55,790 bases of DNA from an uncultured Monoglobus sp. (GTDB taxonomy: Bacteria; Bacillota; Clostridia; Monoglobales; Monoglobaceae). A program made the position numbers and the translations under genes. Below, in pieces: positions 1 through 8,630 of the stretch. The stretch is taken from positions 1-55,790 of the forward strand of contig CANQMT010000017.1 in assembly GCA_947625055.1 (NCBI GenBank), written 5' to 3'. Under the pieces are notes generated by a model. It was not told the DNA's origin, ran no database searches, and saw only the letters and a program-made list of their open reading frames with translations. The stretch's first letter is position 1. Each line of letters begins with the position of its first letter.

Positions 1-62
1 AACCTCACTGAATTTCTGCACTTTTTCCTTGCTTTGATCAATGTTACAACTTTGTTAATAAA

Positions 63-146
63 TTAGATTGACGTGGCAAATACCAGATGATACTTGCAAT
101 TCCACGTTGTGTGTGATAAACTATTATTGCTTTGTGATTTACTCAT
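63..146 (-). pseudogene. tnpA: IS200/IS605-type transposase TnpA, N-terminal fragment
   Basis: A 27-codon frame starts at an ATG (144-146) with an AGGAGG site 8 bases upstream and a sigma-A promoter at 193-221. It encodes a Ser/Asn-rich start followed by HTTWNCKYHLVFA, the highly conserved beginning of Y1 transposases of the IS200/IS605 group. In that family the sequence continues PKYRR; here it becomes TSI and stops. The HUH motif and catalytic Tyr are therefore absent. Bases 1-62 carry no recognisable continuation. The fragment is an inactivated remnant. The N-terminal motif is seen directly; the family assignment rests on recall of that motif. Confidence 0.8.
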
Positions 147-192
147 TAAGCTTTCCTCCTTGCTATTTTGTTGCAGTCGCCAAACTGTTTTC

Positions 193-221
193 ATTATAGC
201 ATTGGAGGTTTTCTTATGCAA
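193..221 (-). promoter_or_regulatory. Sigma-A promoter of the tnpA remnant
   Basis: On the minus strand: TTGCAT (216-221), 17 bp spacer, TATAAT (193-198), about 45 bases upstream of the tnpA start. The control region survives although the gene is truncated. Confidence 0.6.
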
Positions 222-250
222 TCACTTGAAGCTAAAGCTTTTTCGGAACT

Positions 251-267
251 CACCCGCATAGCGGGTG
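251..267. mobile_element. Probable end hairpin of the IS200-like element
   Basis: A perfect 7-bp stem (CACCCGC / GCGGGTG) with a 3-base loop lies about 105 bp upstream of tnpA. Subterminal hairpins at this distance are recognised by TnpA in IS200/IS605 elements. A short frame (216-341, 41 codons, GGAGG 7 bases before its ATG) crosses the hairpin and the next terminator and is probably not a gene. The exact element boundary cannot be seen. Confidence 0.5.
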
Positions 268-297
268 GTTTATTTTTATTAGCATCACAACGAAAAC

Positions 298-324
298 AAA
301 AAGGCGGTGGTCAGCCGCCTTTTT
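298..324. terminator. Bidirectional rho-independent terminator
   Basis: Stem of AAAAAGGCGG and CCGCCTTTTT around a 7-base loop, with runs of A and T on the two sides. It lies just downstream of the minus-strand frame ending at 378, so it could end that transcript, or reads coming from the IS remnant. Confidence 0.75.
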
Positions 325-377
325 GTTTAAAAATCATCTAAATTCAAAATCACACGCTTTTTGTTAAAAACTCCGGA

Positions 378-602
378 CTACCGCCGCGGTGTGCCTATAT
401 TGTCGGAAAGCACCCGCAGAAATGTGCCGCGCCTGTTAATACTGCGCCTTGTTTGGTTGTGGTGAAATTTTAAACACATTAAATCAGTTTTAAACTCCCG
501 CGCGCAAAAATCAAAATGATTTGTTTTATCGTTCCAACAATAATCCGCGTGCTCGGACATTATTTTATAAAAACCGGCCTCCCTTCGATATTTTTTAATC
601 AT
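378..602 (-). CDS. Hypothetical small basic protein (74 aa)
   Basis: Not recognised. The frame has an ATG at 602 (or a TTG at 620) and encodes a basic protein with several Cys, His and Trp residues (YCW, DFC, MCLKFHHNQTRR) and no signal peptide or membrane segment. Support for a real gene is contextual. A good minus-strand promoter (TTGACT-18-TATAAT) lies just upstream and a terminator lies 55 bp past the stop, making a self-contained unit divergent from the LytTR-PAS gene. Against it, neither start has a visible ribosome binding site. It could be a decayed fragment. Confidence 0.4.
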   Translation of the reverse strand: MIKKYRREAGFYKIMSEHADYCWNDKTNHFDFCAREFKTDLMCLKFHHNQTRRSINRRGTFLRVLSDNIGTPRR

Positions 603-643
603 TACAAATAATTCACGCAAAATTATTATTGAGCTTTAATCAC

Positions 644-673
644 ATTATATTATAATATTTTTTTTAAAGTCAA
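644..673 (-). promoter_or_regulatory. Minus-strand sigma-A promoter
   Basis: TTGACT (668-673), 18 bp spacer, TATAAT (644-649) on the minus strand, reading toward the small ORF ending at 378. It diverges from the promoter at 767-795. The stretch between them (674-766) is more than 85% A+T and holds three near-repeats of the form TATTTTTTnTTAAAAA, which could be protein sites or simple AT bias. Confidence 0.6.
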
Positions 674-766
674 GTATTTTTTGTTAAAAAATAGGTATTT
701 TTTAAAAATAAAATAAAAGTCTTTAAAATATTTTTTAAAAACTCTGTATATTTTAAAGAAAAGTAT

Positions 767-795
767 TTGACTTTTATTTTATCTTATGCTATAAT
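767..795 (+). promoter_or_regulatory. Sigma-A promoter of the LytTR-PAS gene
   Basis: TTGACT (767-772), 17 bp spacer, TATAAT (790-795), followed by AGAAGG at 815-820 and the ATG at 829. All elements are close to consensus. Confidence 0.75.
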
Positions 796-828
796 AATTA
801 TATAAAAATCATACAGAAGGTGATCAAT

Positions 829-1527
829 ATGCTGAATAAGTGTTCCAACCTTTTTAAGAAAAACGAAATAAACCCAAAGGACATTATCTATATCAAACGA
901 GACGGCAGGAACAACGCGCTGCATTTGATTGACGGCCGCGTGATTCCCACTTACATCCCCGCCAAAACCGTTGCGGCGGAATCTTCCGACGATGTGAACA
1001 TGCTGAACGTCAACAAGGGAGTTTATTTATCGGAAAACTATATCGTAAGCGTTGAAAAAGGAATCTACACCATGAGCGACGGGGCGACATTCAAAGGCAG
1101 GGTACGCACCCCCGGCGAACACAAGCTGAACGCGGAGCGCATCAAAAACAGCCCGCGTGAAAAATCGCGCTTGACCTATGAGCGGATACGCCAAAAATTT
1201 TCCTGCGTTGACGATTTGCCGGTGGCGTTCTGCGTAATTGAACTCAAATTTGACGAGGCGGGACACGGCGTTGATTTTATTTTCCGCTACTGCAACAAGC
1301 AAATGGAAGTGATCGAGGGCAAAACAATCGAGGAAATGACCGACCGCTCGTTCTATGAAGTATTCACAAACGGTGACAAGAGATGGCTGGTTGTGTACGC
1401 GGATGTGGCTTTAAACGGCGGCCAACGCGAAATGCACTGCTACAGCCGCGAGGTCGACAAGAACCTTTACATAAAATGCTTCCAGCCCGAGGAAGGCTTC
1501 TGCGGCTGTGTGCTGCTTGAGGAATAG
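829..1527 (+). CDS. LytTR-type DNA-binding protein with C-terminal PAS-like domain
   Basis: The 232-aa protein begins at ATG 829 (AGAAGG 8 bases upstream); an in-frame GTG at 820 overlaps that site and is less likely. Residues about 15-100 look like a LytTR DNA-binding domain: DIIYIKRDGRNN, LHLIDG, VNKGVYLS, then a beta-rich VYTMSDG-type stretch. The second half (about 120-232: LPVAFCVIEL, FIFRYCNKQMEVIEGKTIEEM, SFYEVF) resembles a PAS sensor. There is no receiver domain, so activity would be set by the PAS ligand or partner rather than phosphorylation. It stands alone between its own promoter and a terminator. Domain calls are by pattern; the target genes are unknown. Confidence 0.65.
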   Translation: MLNKCSNLFKKNEINPKDIIYIKRDGRNNALHLIDGRVIPTYIPAKTVAAESSDDVNMLNVNKGVYLSENYIVSVEKGIYTMSDGATFKGRVRTPGEHKLNAERIKNSPREKSRLTYERIRQKFSCVDDLPVAFCVIELKFDEAGHGVDFIFRYCNKQMEVIEGKTIEEMTDRSFYEVFTNGDKRWLVVYADVALNGGQREMHCYSREVDKNLYIKCFQPEEGFCGCVLLEE

Positions 1528-1540
1528 ATCTTACCCATAT

Positions 1541-1572
1541 AAATACGCGCTCCGTTTTCGGGGCGCGTATTT
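1541..1572. terminator. Bidirectional terminator between convergent genes
   Basis: Stem AAATACGCGC / GCGCGTATTT with a 12-base loop, shared by the LytTR-PAS gene (plus) and metA (minus), whose stop is at 1574. Confidence 0.8.
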
Positions 1573-1573
1573 G

Positions 1574-2497
1574 TTATTTAATGTCGCTGATATTATAAGG
1601 CGTGGTCTGGTAAACAAAGTAGTTGAGCCAATTCGAGTAGAGCAGATTGGCGTGGGCGCGCCATGTGTTCTTGGGCTCGGTCGCCGGGTCGTCATTTTCA
1701 AAATAGTTTTTCGGCACTTTTATGTCAAGCCCCTTTTCCTTATCCCTGAAATACTCGTTTGCGAGCGTGATGTTGTCATACTCGGAGTGTCCGGTCACAA
1801 AGAACTGCCGCTCGCTCTTGGCTGTCACAATATACACTCCCGCCTCGTCGGAAACGGCAAGGATCTCAAGTTCCGGCACTTTTTCGATATCCTCGGCGCG
1901 AACTTCGGTATGCCGCGAATGAGGCGCGTAAAACTTATCGTCAAAGCCCCGCAGCAGGATCTTGCGCTTCTTTTCAGGCACTACATAATGCTCGTAAATA
2001 CCGAACATCTTTTCTTTTAAGTCATATTTCGGAATTCCGTAATGGTAGTAAAGCGCGGCCTGAGCGCCCCAGCAGATATGGAAGGTTGACGTGACATTGC
2101 TCTTTGACCATTCCATTATCTCGCACAGCTCGTCCCAGTAATCAACTTCCTCAAAAGGCATTTGTTCGACCGGCGCTCCGGTTATGATGAGGCCGTCGAA
2201 CTTCTTGCTTTTATACGCCTCAAAGGTGTTATAGAACGAGTCCAAATGACTTTTGGGCGTATTTTTTGACTCATAGCTCTTGGTGCTCATCAGGCTGATA
2301 TTTATCTGAAGCGGAGTGTTGCCGAGCATTCGCATAAGCTGCGTCTCGGTATCTATCTTGGTCGGCATGAGGTTCAGGATCAGGATCTCAAGCGGTCTGA
2401 TCTCCTGAGTTATGGCGCGTGTCTCGGTCATAACAAAAATATTCTCGTTGTTCAGTATATCGGTCGCCGGCAAATCATTTGCAATTTTAATAGGCAT
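1574..2497 (-). CDS. metA: Homoserine O-acetyltransferase (MetA family)
   Basis: Acylates L-homoserine in methionine biosynthesis. The 307-aa length is typical. Catalytic residues are visible: Cys142 in [12 protein letters not shown], and His237/Glu239 in VTGHSEYD. Position 111 is Glu ([15 protein letters not shown]). In the MetA family Glu at this position specifies acetyl-CoA and Gly specifies succinyl-CoA, so this enzyme should make O-acetylhomoserine despite the common annotation as succinyltransferase. The start has GAGGTG 6 bases upstream. It is the last gene of a minus-strand cluster, 4 bp after trmFO; no SAM riboswitch or T-box precedes it. Confidence 0.93.
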   Translation of the reverse strand: MPIKIANDLPATDILNNENIFVMTETRAITQEIRPLEILILNLMPTKIDTETQLMRMLGNTPLQINISLMSTKSYESKNTPKSHLDSFYNTFEAYKSKKFDGLIITGAPVEQMPFEEVDYWDELCEIMEWSKSNVTSTFHICWGAQAALYYHYGIPKYDLKEKMFGIYEHYVVPEKKRKILLRGFDDKFYAPHSRHTEVRAEDIEKVPELEILAVSDEAGVYIVTAKSERQFFVTGHSEYDNITLANEYFRDKEKGLDIKVPKNYFENDDPATEPKNTWRAHANLLYSNWLNYFVYQTTPYNISDIK

Positions 2498-2501
2498 TGT
2501 A

Positions 2502-3797
2502 TCACCTCATTTTTTCAATTATATTCAAAGAACGCTCGGCTGTCATTTCAGCCTTTTTTCGCTTATCCCTGACCCTCTCGCCGAGAGGGGATATTATCCC
2601 GTAGTTCACATTCATGGGCTGGAACCCGCTTATGCCCTCGTTTGAAACGTAGTGCGAGAGCGCGCCGATCGCGGTCTCCGGCGGCAGGATATCGGGCGCG
2701 TTCCCTTTTAGCCGCTCCGCGGCGTAACGCCCCGCGAGCAATCCGCTCGAGGCGGACTCAACATAACCCTCGACTCCGGTTATCTGGCCCGCGAAAAAGA
2801 TGTTTGGATTTGATTTAAGCGAGTAGTCCGCGGCGAGCAGCCCGGGCGAGTTTAAATAAGTGTTCCGGTGCATAACGCCGAAGCGCGCAAACTCGGCGTG
2901 TTCGAGACCGGGTATCAGTCCGAAAACGCGCTTCTGCTCCCCGAACTTCAAATGAGTCTGAAATCCGACTATGTTATACATAGACGCGGCGGCGTTGTCC
3001 TGTCTGAGCTGAACAACGGCGTAATATTTCTCGCCGGTCTCGGGGTTATCAAGTCCGACCGGTTTCAGCGGGCCGTAGCGCATCGTGTCCTCGCCGCGCT
3101 TCGCCATTACCTCGATCGGCATGCAGCCCTCAAATACCTTGTTGTTTTTTTCAAATTCATGAAGCTCGGCGGTCTCGGCCGAGACCAGCGCCTTATAGAA
3201 TTTGAGGTACTCATCCTTTGTCATGGGGCAGTTGATATAATCCGCGCCTCCCTTACCGTACCGCGCGGCTTTGAAAGCCTTGGTCATATCTATGCTCTCG
3301 GCGGTAACAATGGGAGCGGCCGCGTCAAAAAAGTGCAGATATTCGCTGCCCGTAAGCTTTGATATGCTCTCCGCCAATCGGTCCGAAACAAGCGGCCCCG
3401 CGGCGATTATAAAGTCCTCGCCGGAGTCGATCTCCGTCACCTCGCCGTATTCGACGCTGATACTCTCATGCGCTTTGATCCTCTCGGTCACGGCTTTGGA
3501 AAATCCGCCTCTGTCAACTGCCAGAGCGCCTCCGGCGGGGACTTTATGCTCATCGGCGCAGGCCATGATAAGCGAGCCGAGTCTGCGCATTTCCTCTTTA
3601 AGAAGCCCCACGGCGTTATATATGCCGTCCGCCCTTAAAGAATTGCTGCAAACCAGCTCGGCGAACTCGGGCGTCTTATGGGCCGGAGAATATCTTTCCG
3701 GCTTCATCTCGCAAAGCGTGACGTCGATCCCACGCTCCGCCGCCTGCCATGCGGCCTCGCAGCCCGCGAGTCCCGCTCCTATTATTTTAAGCTTCAT
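2502..3797 (-). CDS. trmFO: Folate/FAD-dependent tRNA (uracil-54-C5-) methyltransferase TrmFO
   Basis: Makes ribothymidine at position 54 of tRNA using methylene-tetrahydrofolate and FAD. The 431-aa length fits the family. An N-terminal FAD-binding [17 protein letters not shown] is visible, followed by [28 protein letters not shown], a family signature, and a C-terminal [23 protein letters not shown]. It starts 2 bp after the topA stop, with GAGGAA inside the end of topA. The topA-trmFO pairing is common in Firmicutes, which supports translational coupling. Confidence 0.95.
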   Translation of the reverse strand: MKLKIIGAGLAGCEAAWQAAERGIDVTLCEMKPERYSPAHKTPEFAELVCSNSLRADGIYNAVGLLKEEMRRLGSLIMACADEHKVPAGGALAVDRGGFSKAVTERIKAHESISVEYGEVTEIDSGEDFIIAAGPLVSDRLAESISKLTGSEYLHFFDAAAPIVTAESIDMTKAFKAARYGKGGADYINCPMTKDEYLKFYKALVSAETAELHEFEKNNKVFEGCMPIEVMAKRGEDTMRYGPLKPVGLDNPETGEKYYAVVQLRQDNAAASMYNIVGFQTHLKFGEQKRVFGLIPGLEHAEFARFGVMHRNTYLNSPGLLAADYSLKSNPNIFFAGQITGVEGYVESASSGLLAGRYAAERLKGNAPDILPPETAIGALSHYVSNEGISGFQPMNVNYGIISPLGERVRDKRKKAEMTAERSLNIIEKMR

Positions 3798-3799
3798 AT

Positions 3800-5929
3800 T
3801 TATTCCTCGTCGGTTTTCTTTTTCGATTTGCTTTCGGGCTTTTTCACATACCCGCAGTCCTCGTTATAGCAGACATAGCTGATCGGGCCTCTGCGGAACG
3901 CCCGTTTTTTCATCAGCACGCCGCCGCACTGCGGACATTTTTCGTTTGTCGGCTCATCCCATGATATAAAGTCGCACTCGGGCGAGTTTTCGCACGAATA
4001 GAACGTCGCGCCCTTTCGGGATTTACGGACAAGGACCTTGCCGCCGCATTTCGGACACGGCGCGTCAAGCTCGACCGTTATGGCCTTGGTGTTACGGCAC
4101 TCCGGAAAGCCGGGACAGGCCAGGAACTTCCCGAATCTGCCCTGCTTATATACCATGCGGCGTCCGCACTTCTCGCAGATAACATCGGATTCCTCATCTT
4201 TTATATCAACGCTGCCGATTTTTTCCTCGGCGTCTTTAAGAGACTTTTCAAACGGGCCGTAAAAGCCGCGAACGACCTCGTGCCAGTCGTTTGTTCCGTT
4301 TGCGACATCCTCGATCTTATCCTCCATGTTGGCGGTGAATTTAAGATCGACAATGTCTTTGAAATTCTCTTTCATAAGATCGGTCACTATATATCCGAGC
4401 TCGGTCGGGAACAGCGTCCGCTTTTCCCTCGCGACATAGCCTCTGGCGGTTATAGTGGCGATCGTGGGAGCATAGGTGCTCGGCCTTCCGATCCCTTCTT
4501 CCTCCATTGCCTTTACCAGAGACGCCTCGGTATATCTCGGAGGCGGCTGAGTGAAATGCTGCTCGGGCTTGAGCTCGGAAAGCTTGAGCTGCTGGCCTTC
4601 GGTGAGGGGCGGGAGCTTCTTGAGCTTCTCCTCCTCGGTGTCCTTGCTCTCGACATAGAGAATGGTGAAGCCGGCGAACTTGACCGAGCTTCCGCTCGCC
4701 TTAAACATATATTTGCCGGCAGCCACGTCAACGCTGACCGTATCATAGACCGCGTCAGACATCTGGCTGGCCATGAACCGCTGCCAGATCAGGCGGTAAA
4801 GCTTATACTGGTCGGGTTTGAACGTCTCTTTGTACTTTTCGGGATCGTTGGCCGCAAACGTGGGCCTTATAGCCTCGTGAGCGTCCTGCGCCGATTTTTT
4901 TGCCTTGTAAATTTTAGGGGCTGACGGCACGAACCCGCTGCCGTACTTTTCGGCAATGTACGAACGCGCGTCATTTCTGGCAACTTCGGCGATACGCAGA
5001 GAGTCGGTCCTCATGTATGTTATAAAGCCCATCTCGTAAAGCTGCTGGGCCGCCATCATCGTGCGGCGTGTGGTAAAGTTCAGCTTGCGCGAGGCTTCCT
5101 GCTGCATGGTGCTTGTGGTAAACGGCGGCGCGGGACGGCGCTTTGTCTCTTTTTTTGTTATTTTCGCAACCTTAAAGTCCGATCCTTTAAGCTCCTTAAC
5201 GATAGCGGACGCGGTCTCTGCGTCCTCGATAGGGAGCTTCTTGCCGTCGGCTGTGCCGTAGAACTTCGCGATAAACGGGAGCTTTCCCTTGTCGTTGGTC
5301 AGTTTCGCATCTATCGACCAGTATTCCTGCGGCACAAACGCGTCGATTTCGCGCTCACGGTCAACGATCATCCGCGTCACGGCCGACTGAACGCGTCCGG
5401 CGCTCAGCCCCTTTTTGACTTTTTTCCAAAGAAGCGGACTTATCTGATAGCCCACGATCCGGTCAAGAATTCGGCGGGCCTGCTGGGCGTCAACCAGATC
5501 CATATCAATGGATCTCGCGTCCTTCACCGCTTCTTTTACCGCGTCTTTGGTAACTTCGTTAAACGTTATTCGGCAGGCGCTTTTTGGGTCAATGCCCAAA
5601 ATATGCGCCAAATGCCACGAGATCGCTTCGCCTTCCCGGTCCGGGTCGGTCGCAAGATAAACAGCCGACGCGGACTTGGCCTTTTTTTTGAGCTTCGCGA
5701 TGACGTCGCCCTTGCCTCTGATAGTTATATACTTAGGCTCAAAATTATTGTCAAAGTCTATGCCTATCTGACTTTTTGGCAAATCACGAAGATGACCCAT
5801 CGTCGCCTCTATGTTATATGAACTGCCGAGATATTTTTTAACGCTGCTGACCTTTGTGGGCGACTCCACAATGACCAGCTTCTTTTTCCTCTCAGCGGTC
5901 TTTTTGGTTGTCTTTCTTTTTTCAGCCAT
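3800..5929 (-). CDS. topA: DNA topoisomerase I (type IA)
   Basis: Relaxes negative supercoils through a 5'-phosphotyrosine intermediate. The 709-aa protein has an N-terminal Toprim domain (LVIVESPTK near 18-26, DPDREGE at 95-101), the active-site Tyr305 in [10 protein letters not shown], and three C-terminal four-Cys zinc fingers (about 585-611, 625-652 and 665-692), ending in a Lys-rich tail. The start has GGAGG 7 bases upstream. It sits between dprA and trmFO with 2-bp gaps, so the genes are very probably cotranscribed. Confidence 0.97.
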   Translation of the reverse strand: MAEKRKTTKKTAERKKKLVIVESPTKVSSVKKYLGSSYNIEATMGHLRDLPKSQIGIDFDNNFEPKYITIRGKGDVIAKLKKKAKSASAVYLATDPDREGEAISWHLAHILGIDPKSACRITFNEVTKDAVKEAVKDARSIDMDLVDAQQARRILDRIVGYQISPLLWKKVKKGLSAGRVQSAVTRMIVDREREIDAFVPQEYWSIDAKLTNDKGKLPFIAKFYGTADGKKLPIEDAETASAIVKELKGSDFKVAKITKKETKRRPAPPFTTSTMQQEASRKLNFTTRRTMMAAQQLYEMGFITYMRTDSLRIAEVARNDARSYIAEKYGSGFVPSAPKIYKAKKSAQDAHEAIRPTFAANDPEKYKETFKPDQYKLYRLIWQRFMASQMSDAVYDTVSVDVAAGKYMFKASGSSVKFAGFTILYVESKDTEEEKLKKLPPLTEGQQLKLSELKPEQHFTQPPPRYTEASLVKAMEEEGIGRPSTYAPTIATITARGYVAREKRTLFPTELGYIVTDLMKENFKDIVDLKFTANMEDKIEDVANGTNDWHEVVRGFYGPFEKSLKDAEEKIGSVDIKDEESDVICEKCGRRMVYKQGRFGKFLACPGFPECRNTKAITVELDAPCPKCGGKVLVRKSRKGATFYSCENSPECDFISWDEPTNEKCPQCGGVLMKKRAFRRGPISYVCYNEDCGYVKKPESKSKKKTDEE

Positions 5930-5931
5930 AA

Positions 5932-7116
5932 TTATCCTCCGTTATATTCAAGCGAATACATATTTCCGGCGCGCTGCCTCAATTTACCCTTGAGCTGCAG
6001 CAGCACGACCAGGCTGTTTGCCTCGGAAGGTTTAAGCCCGGTATTTCTTATTATTTCATCAATATGCGCGGGAGCTCCGAACTTGAATAAAAATTCAAGA
6101 ATTTTTCTTTCGTTTGGTGTGCAGTCATTAAAATCGGGAGTTTTCGCGGGCTCGGGCTTGTCATTCTTTTTATTTTCCTGTTCCGGCGCCGCACTGTCGG
6201 GCGGTTTGATCTCCATAACTCCGCGCTGAAGCAAATTCTCAAAACGCTCGCCGTACTCGTCAAGCACATCGTCCGCCGAAAGCGTCGTTATCGCGCCGTC
6301 ATGGATCAGCGCGTTCGGCAGTGCGGCGTTATCATCCGCCGGTCTGCCCGGGACCGCGAATATATCGCGGTTATACTCCTGCGCGTACTTCACAGTGATA
6401 GACGTCCCGCTTTTCACGCCGCCCTCGGTTATCACCGCTCCGTAGGAAAGCCCCGCGATAATACGGTTGCGCTCCTGATAGAAATAACCGCGGCCTTTCA
6501 TTCCGGGCGGCCGCTCAGAGATTATCATTCCCCGTTCCGCTATCCTTTCATACAATCGCGCGTTCTCACGTGGATACACAAGATCGACTCCGCCCGCGAG
6601 GACCGCCGCGGTGATCTGACCCGCGTCCAAGGCTCCCTTATGCGCCTCGGCGTCCAGGCCCTTCGCCATACCGCTTACTACCACGATCCCCTCCTCGGCC
6701 ATTTCACGGCAGAGCTTCCGCGTGAACTTCTTCGCGTCGCCGCTCGCCTTTCGCGTACCGACAACGGAGATCGTCAGGAAATCGTTCAGATCCGCGTCAA
6801 TACCCTTGACGTAAAGGATCTGCGGCGGAGCGTAAGTGTTTTTTAAAAGCCGCGGATATTCGGGATCGGAAATATGGATCAACCTGATATTTTTGCGGCG
6901 GCAGCTCTCAAGCAGCTCCTCAGCCTCTTTTAGATCCCTGCGGCGGTATTCAAGATTTTTAAGCCCCAATGTTTCCTTAATCGTATTCTTATCGGCCCCG
7001 CCGTCAAAAATCGTCTCCGCGCTTCCCAAAGTTTTCACGCATTTGTCTATAAAGTGCGGTGAATGGCCGCAAAAGCAGTTGAGCCACAGGCATTTCAGCA
7101 GCTTTTCCTCGTCCAT
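5932..7116 (-). CDS. dprA: DNA processing protein DprA/Smf
   Basis: Loads RecA on incoming single-stranded DNA during natural transformation. The 394-aa protein has an N-terminal SAM-like region, a Rossmann-fold core from about residue 115 (SVVGTRKAS, VVSGMAKGLDAEAHKGAL, AVLAGGVDLVYP, RNRIIAGLS, GVKSGTSITVKYA, FAVPGRP) and, after a charged Lys/Pro linker (about 305-330), a C-terminal winged helix (ERKILEFL...HIDEIIRNTGLKPSEANSLVVLLQLKGKLRQ). GAGGT precedes the ATG. The dprA-topA-trmFO order is standard in Firmicutes. No com genes are in this window, so competence itself cannot be judged. Confidence 0.95.
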   Translation of the reverse strand: MDEEKLLKCLWLNCFCGHSPHFIDKCVKTLGSAETIFDGGADKNTIKETLGLKNLEYRRRDLKEAEELLESCRRKNIRLIHISDPEYPRLLKNTYAPPQILYVKGIDADLNDFLTISVVGTRKASGDAKKFTRKLCREMAEEGIVVVSGMAKGLDAEAHKGALDAGQITAAVLAGGVDLVYPRENARLYERIAERGMIISERPPGMKGRGYFYQERNRIIAGLSYGAVITEGGVKSGTSITVKYAQEYNRDIFAVPGRPADDNAALPNALIHDGAITTLSADDVLDEYGERFENLLQRGVMEIKPPDSAAPEQENKKNDKPEPAKTPDFNDCTPNERKILEFLFKFGAPAHIDEIIRNTGLKPSEANSLVVLLQLKGKLRQRAGNMYSLEYNGG

Positions 7117-7130
7117 ATCAATACCTCCGA

Positions 7131-7910
7131 TTATTCAAACAGCGCATACATCAGGATCCCCGCGGCGACGGCTGCGTTCAACGACTCAACACGCCCCTTC
7201 ATAGGTATCCTGACGTTGACATCCGACAAACTCAGGATCTCGCGCGAAACGCCGCGCGCCTCGCTGCCGATAACAGCGACGGTTTTTGACCCTTTGGCGG
7301 ATACGGCGTACTCAAACAGATCAACGCTCCCGTCAAGCGCGGCAGCCGCGATTTTAAAACCTTCCGCCTTAAACCTTTTTATATCCGAAGCCCCGCAGCC
7401 GGTCCTGAATCTGACGCGGAATATCGAGCCCATGGTAGAGCGCACCGATTTCGGATTATAAATATCCGCGCAGCCTTTCATGAGGCACACCATATCGGCG
7501 CCCGCCGCTTCGGCGGTCCGTATTGCCGCGCCCACGTTTCCGGGCTCGGAGACTCCGTCAAGCACCAGAATGTTTGACATTTCAGACGTCGGCGCCGCAT
7601 CCTCGGGAAAGACCTCAACAAGCGCGGCGATCCCCTGAGGGTTCACGGTCGATACCGCCGCGCGGAACAGCTTGTCCGGCACGACATAAACCTCATGACC
7701 CCTCTTTGAGAGTTCCTCGGGCAGAGGATCCGCAAACGCGTCGGAGGCGAACACGCATCTGATCCTGTCCGCCGCGAACATGGCGGCCTCCTCGACCATG
7801 CGTCTGCCTTCGACCGGGAACAGACCATGCTTTTTCCTGCCTTTAGGAACCGAGACCGCGCTCAGGAGTCTGAATTTTTTATTGTCCTTTGAAGTTATCG
7901 AATGTATCAT
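7131..7910 (-). CDS. TrmH/SpoU-family RNA 2'-O-methyltransferase
   Basis: SAM-dependent ribose methylase of rRNA or tRNA. The start is taken at 7910, where GGTGAGG lies 3-10 bases upstream; a frame open to 7937 has no such site. The 259-aa protein has an N-terminal substrate-binding domain (KKFRLL, GLFPVEGRRMVEEA) and the three SpoU motifs: NVGAAIRTAEAAGAD, IGSEARGVS and IPMKGRVESLNAAVAAGILMY. The conserved Asn, Glu/Arg and Asn are present. Its position after infC-rpmI-rplT is typical for this rRNA-methylase-like group. The substrate cannot be deduced, so no symbol is given. Confidence 0.88.
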   Translation of the reverse strand: MIHSITSKDNKKFRLLSAVSVPKGRKKHGLFPVEGRRMVEEAAMFAADRIRCVFASDAFADPLPEELSKRGHEVYVVPDKLFRAAVSTVNPQGIAALVEVFPEDAAPTSEMSNILVLDGVSEPGNVGAAIRTAEAAGADMVCLMKGCADIYNPKSVRSTMGSIFRVRFRTGCGASDIKRFKAEGFKIAAAALDGSVDLFEYAVSAKGSKTVAVIGSEARGVSREILSLSDVNVRIPMKGRVESLNAAVAAGILMYALFE

Positions 7911-7946
7911 AACCTCACCTTTAAATCCCGTAATCAAAATATAGCA

Positions 7947-7979
7947 AAAGTTATACCCGCTTGTCTTGGGTATAACTTT
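7947..7979 (-). terminator. Hairpin after rplT
   Basis: Perfect 12-bp stem (AAAGTTATACCC / GGGTATAACTTT), 9-base loop, starting 6 bp past the rplT stop. The T-rich tail is weak (TTTTGCTATATTTT), so it may attenuate rather than block read-through into the methylase. Confidence 0.65.
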
Positions 7980-7985
7980 GTGATA

Positions 7986-8330
7986 CTATTTTACCTTCTC
8001 AACAAGCTGTGTGAAAGCTTCCGGGTCGGATATAGCGATCTCTGACAGCATCTTTCTGTTGATGTTTATGTTGTTTTTCTTGAGCCCGTTCATAAACTGA
8101 CTGTAGCTTATGCCGTTCTGTCTCGCGGCGGCATTTATACGGGCGATCCAAAGCTGTCTGAATTCTCTCTTTTTCGCCTTTCTGTCTCTGTAAGCGTAAG
8201 CGAGAGACTTCATAACAGCCTGATTTGCTGTTCTGTACAGCTTGCTCTTAGCGCCTCTGTAGCCCTTTGCAAGCTTCAAAACCTTCTTGCGTCTTGCACG
8301 CGTCTTAACCGCGCCTTTTATTCTTGCCAT
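7986..8330 (-). CDS. rplT: 50S ribosomal protein L20
   Basis: Binds 23S rRNA early in large-subunit assembly. The 114-aa length is standard. It begins [24 protein letters not shown]-like, strongly basic, with [27 protein letters not shown] in the C-terminal domain. AAAGGA precedes the ATG. It is the last gene of infC-rpmI-rplT. In Firmicutes L20 represses this operon by binding its leader, and a matching leader attenuator is present upstream of infC. Confidence 0.98.
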   Translation of the reverse strand: MARIKGAVKTRARRKKVLKLAKGYRGAKSKLYRTANQAVMKSLAYAYRDRKAKKREFRQLWIARINAAARQNGISYSQFMNGLKKNNININRKMLSEIAISDPEAFTQLVEKVK

Positions 8331-8378
8331 AGTAATTTTCCTTTCTGATTTTTAAGAGTTTAAACAAAGCGTTTCGGC

Positions 8379-8576
8379 TTATTTGTAAGGCATCATAGAC
8401 TTGATCGTAGCCTCGTTGGCCTTAGCGAGATAACCGCCCTTTCTGAGCTTTCTCTTTCTTTTTGTTGACTTCTTGTTAAGAATGTGGCTTCTGTAAGCCT
8501 TACCTCTCTTCACTTTGCCGTTCTTGGTAACGCTGAAACGCTTCGCCGCGGCTCTGTGTGTCTTGATCTTAGGCAT
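8379..8576 (-). CDS. rpmI: 50S ribosomal protein L35
   Basis: A 65-aa, highly basic protein of the large subunit ([35 protein letters not shown]), the family's usual length. GGAAGGAG precedes the ATG. It lies between infC (54 bp) and rplT (48 bp). Confidence 0.98.
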   Translation of the reverse strand: MPKIKTHRAAAKRFSVTKNGKVKRGKAYRSHILNKKSTKRKRKLRKGGYLAKANEATIKSMMPYK

Positions 8577-8630
8577 TGTCTTTTCTCCTTCCGTTTTAAA
8601 ACTTAATTAATGCATAAAATGCAATCTCTG

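Noticed and set aside
1-62. Coding frame at the left edge on the minus strand
   Set aside because: A frame reading IDQSKEKVQKFSEV is open to the edge but has no start, family match or context within the window.
1027-1302. Long antisense frame within the LytTR-PAS gene
   Set aside because: It has no ribosome site and lies wholly opposite a gene with promoter, start and domain support; a composition shadow.
2498-2501. SAM riboswitch or T-box for metA
   Set aside because: Only 4 bp separate metA from trmFO, and no riboswitch-like structure is seen within the cluster.
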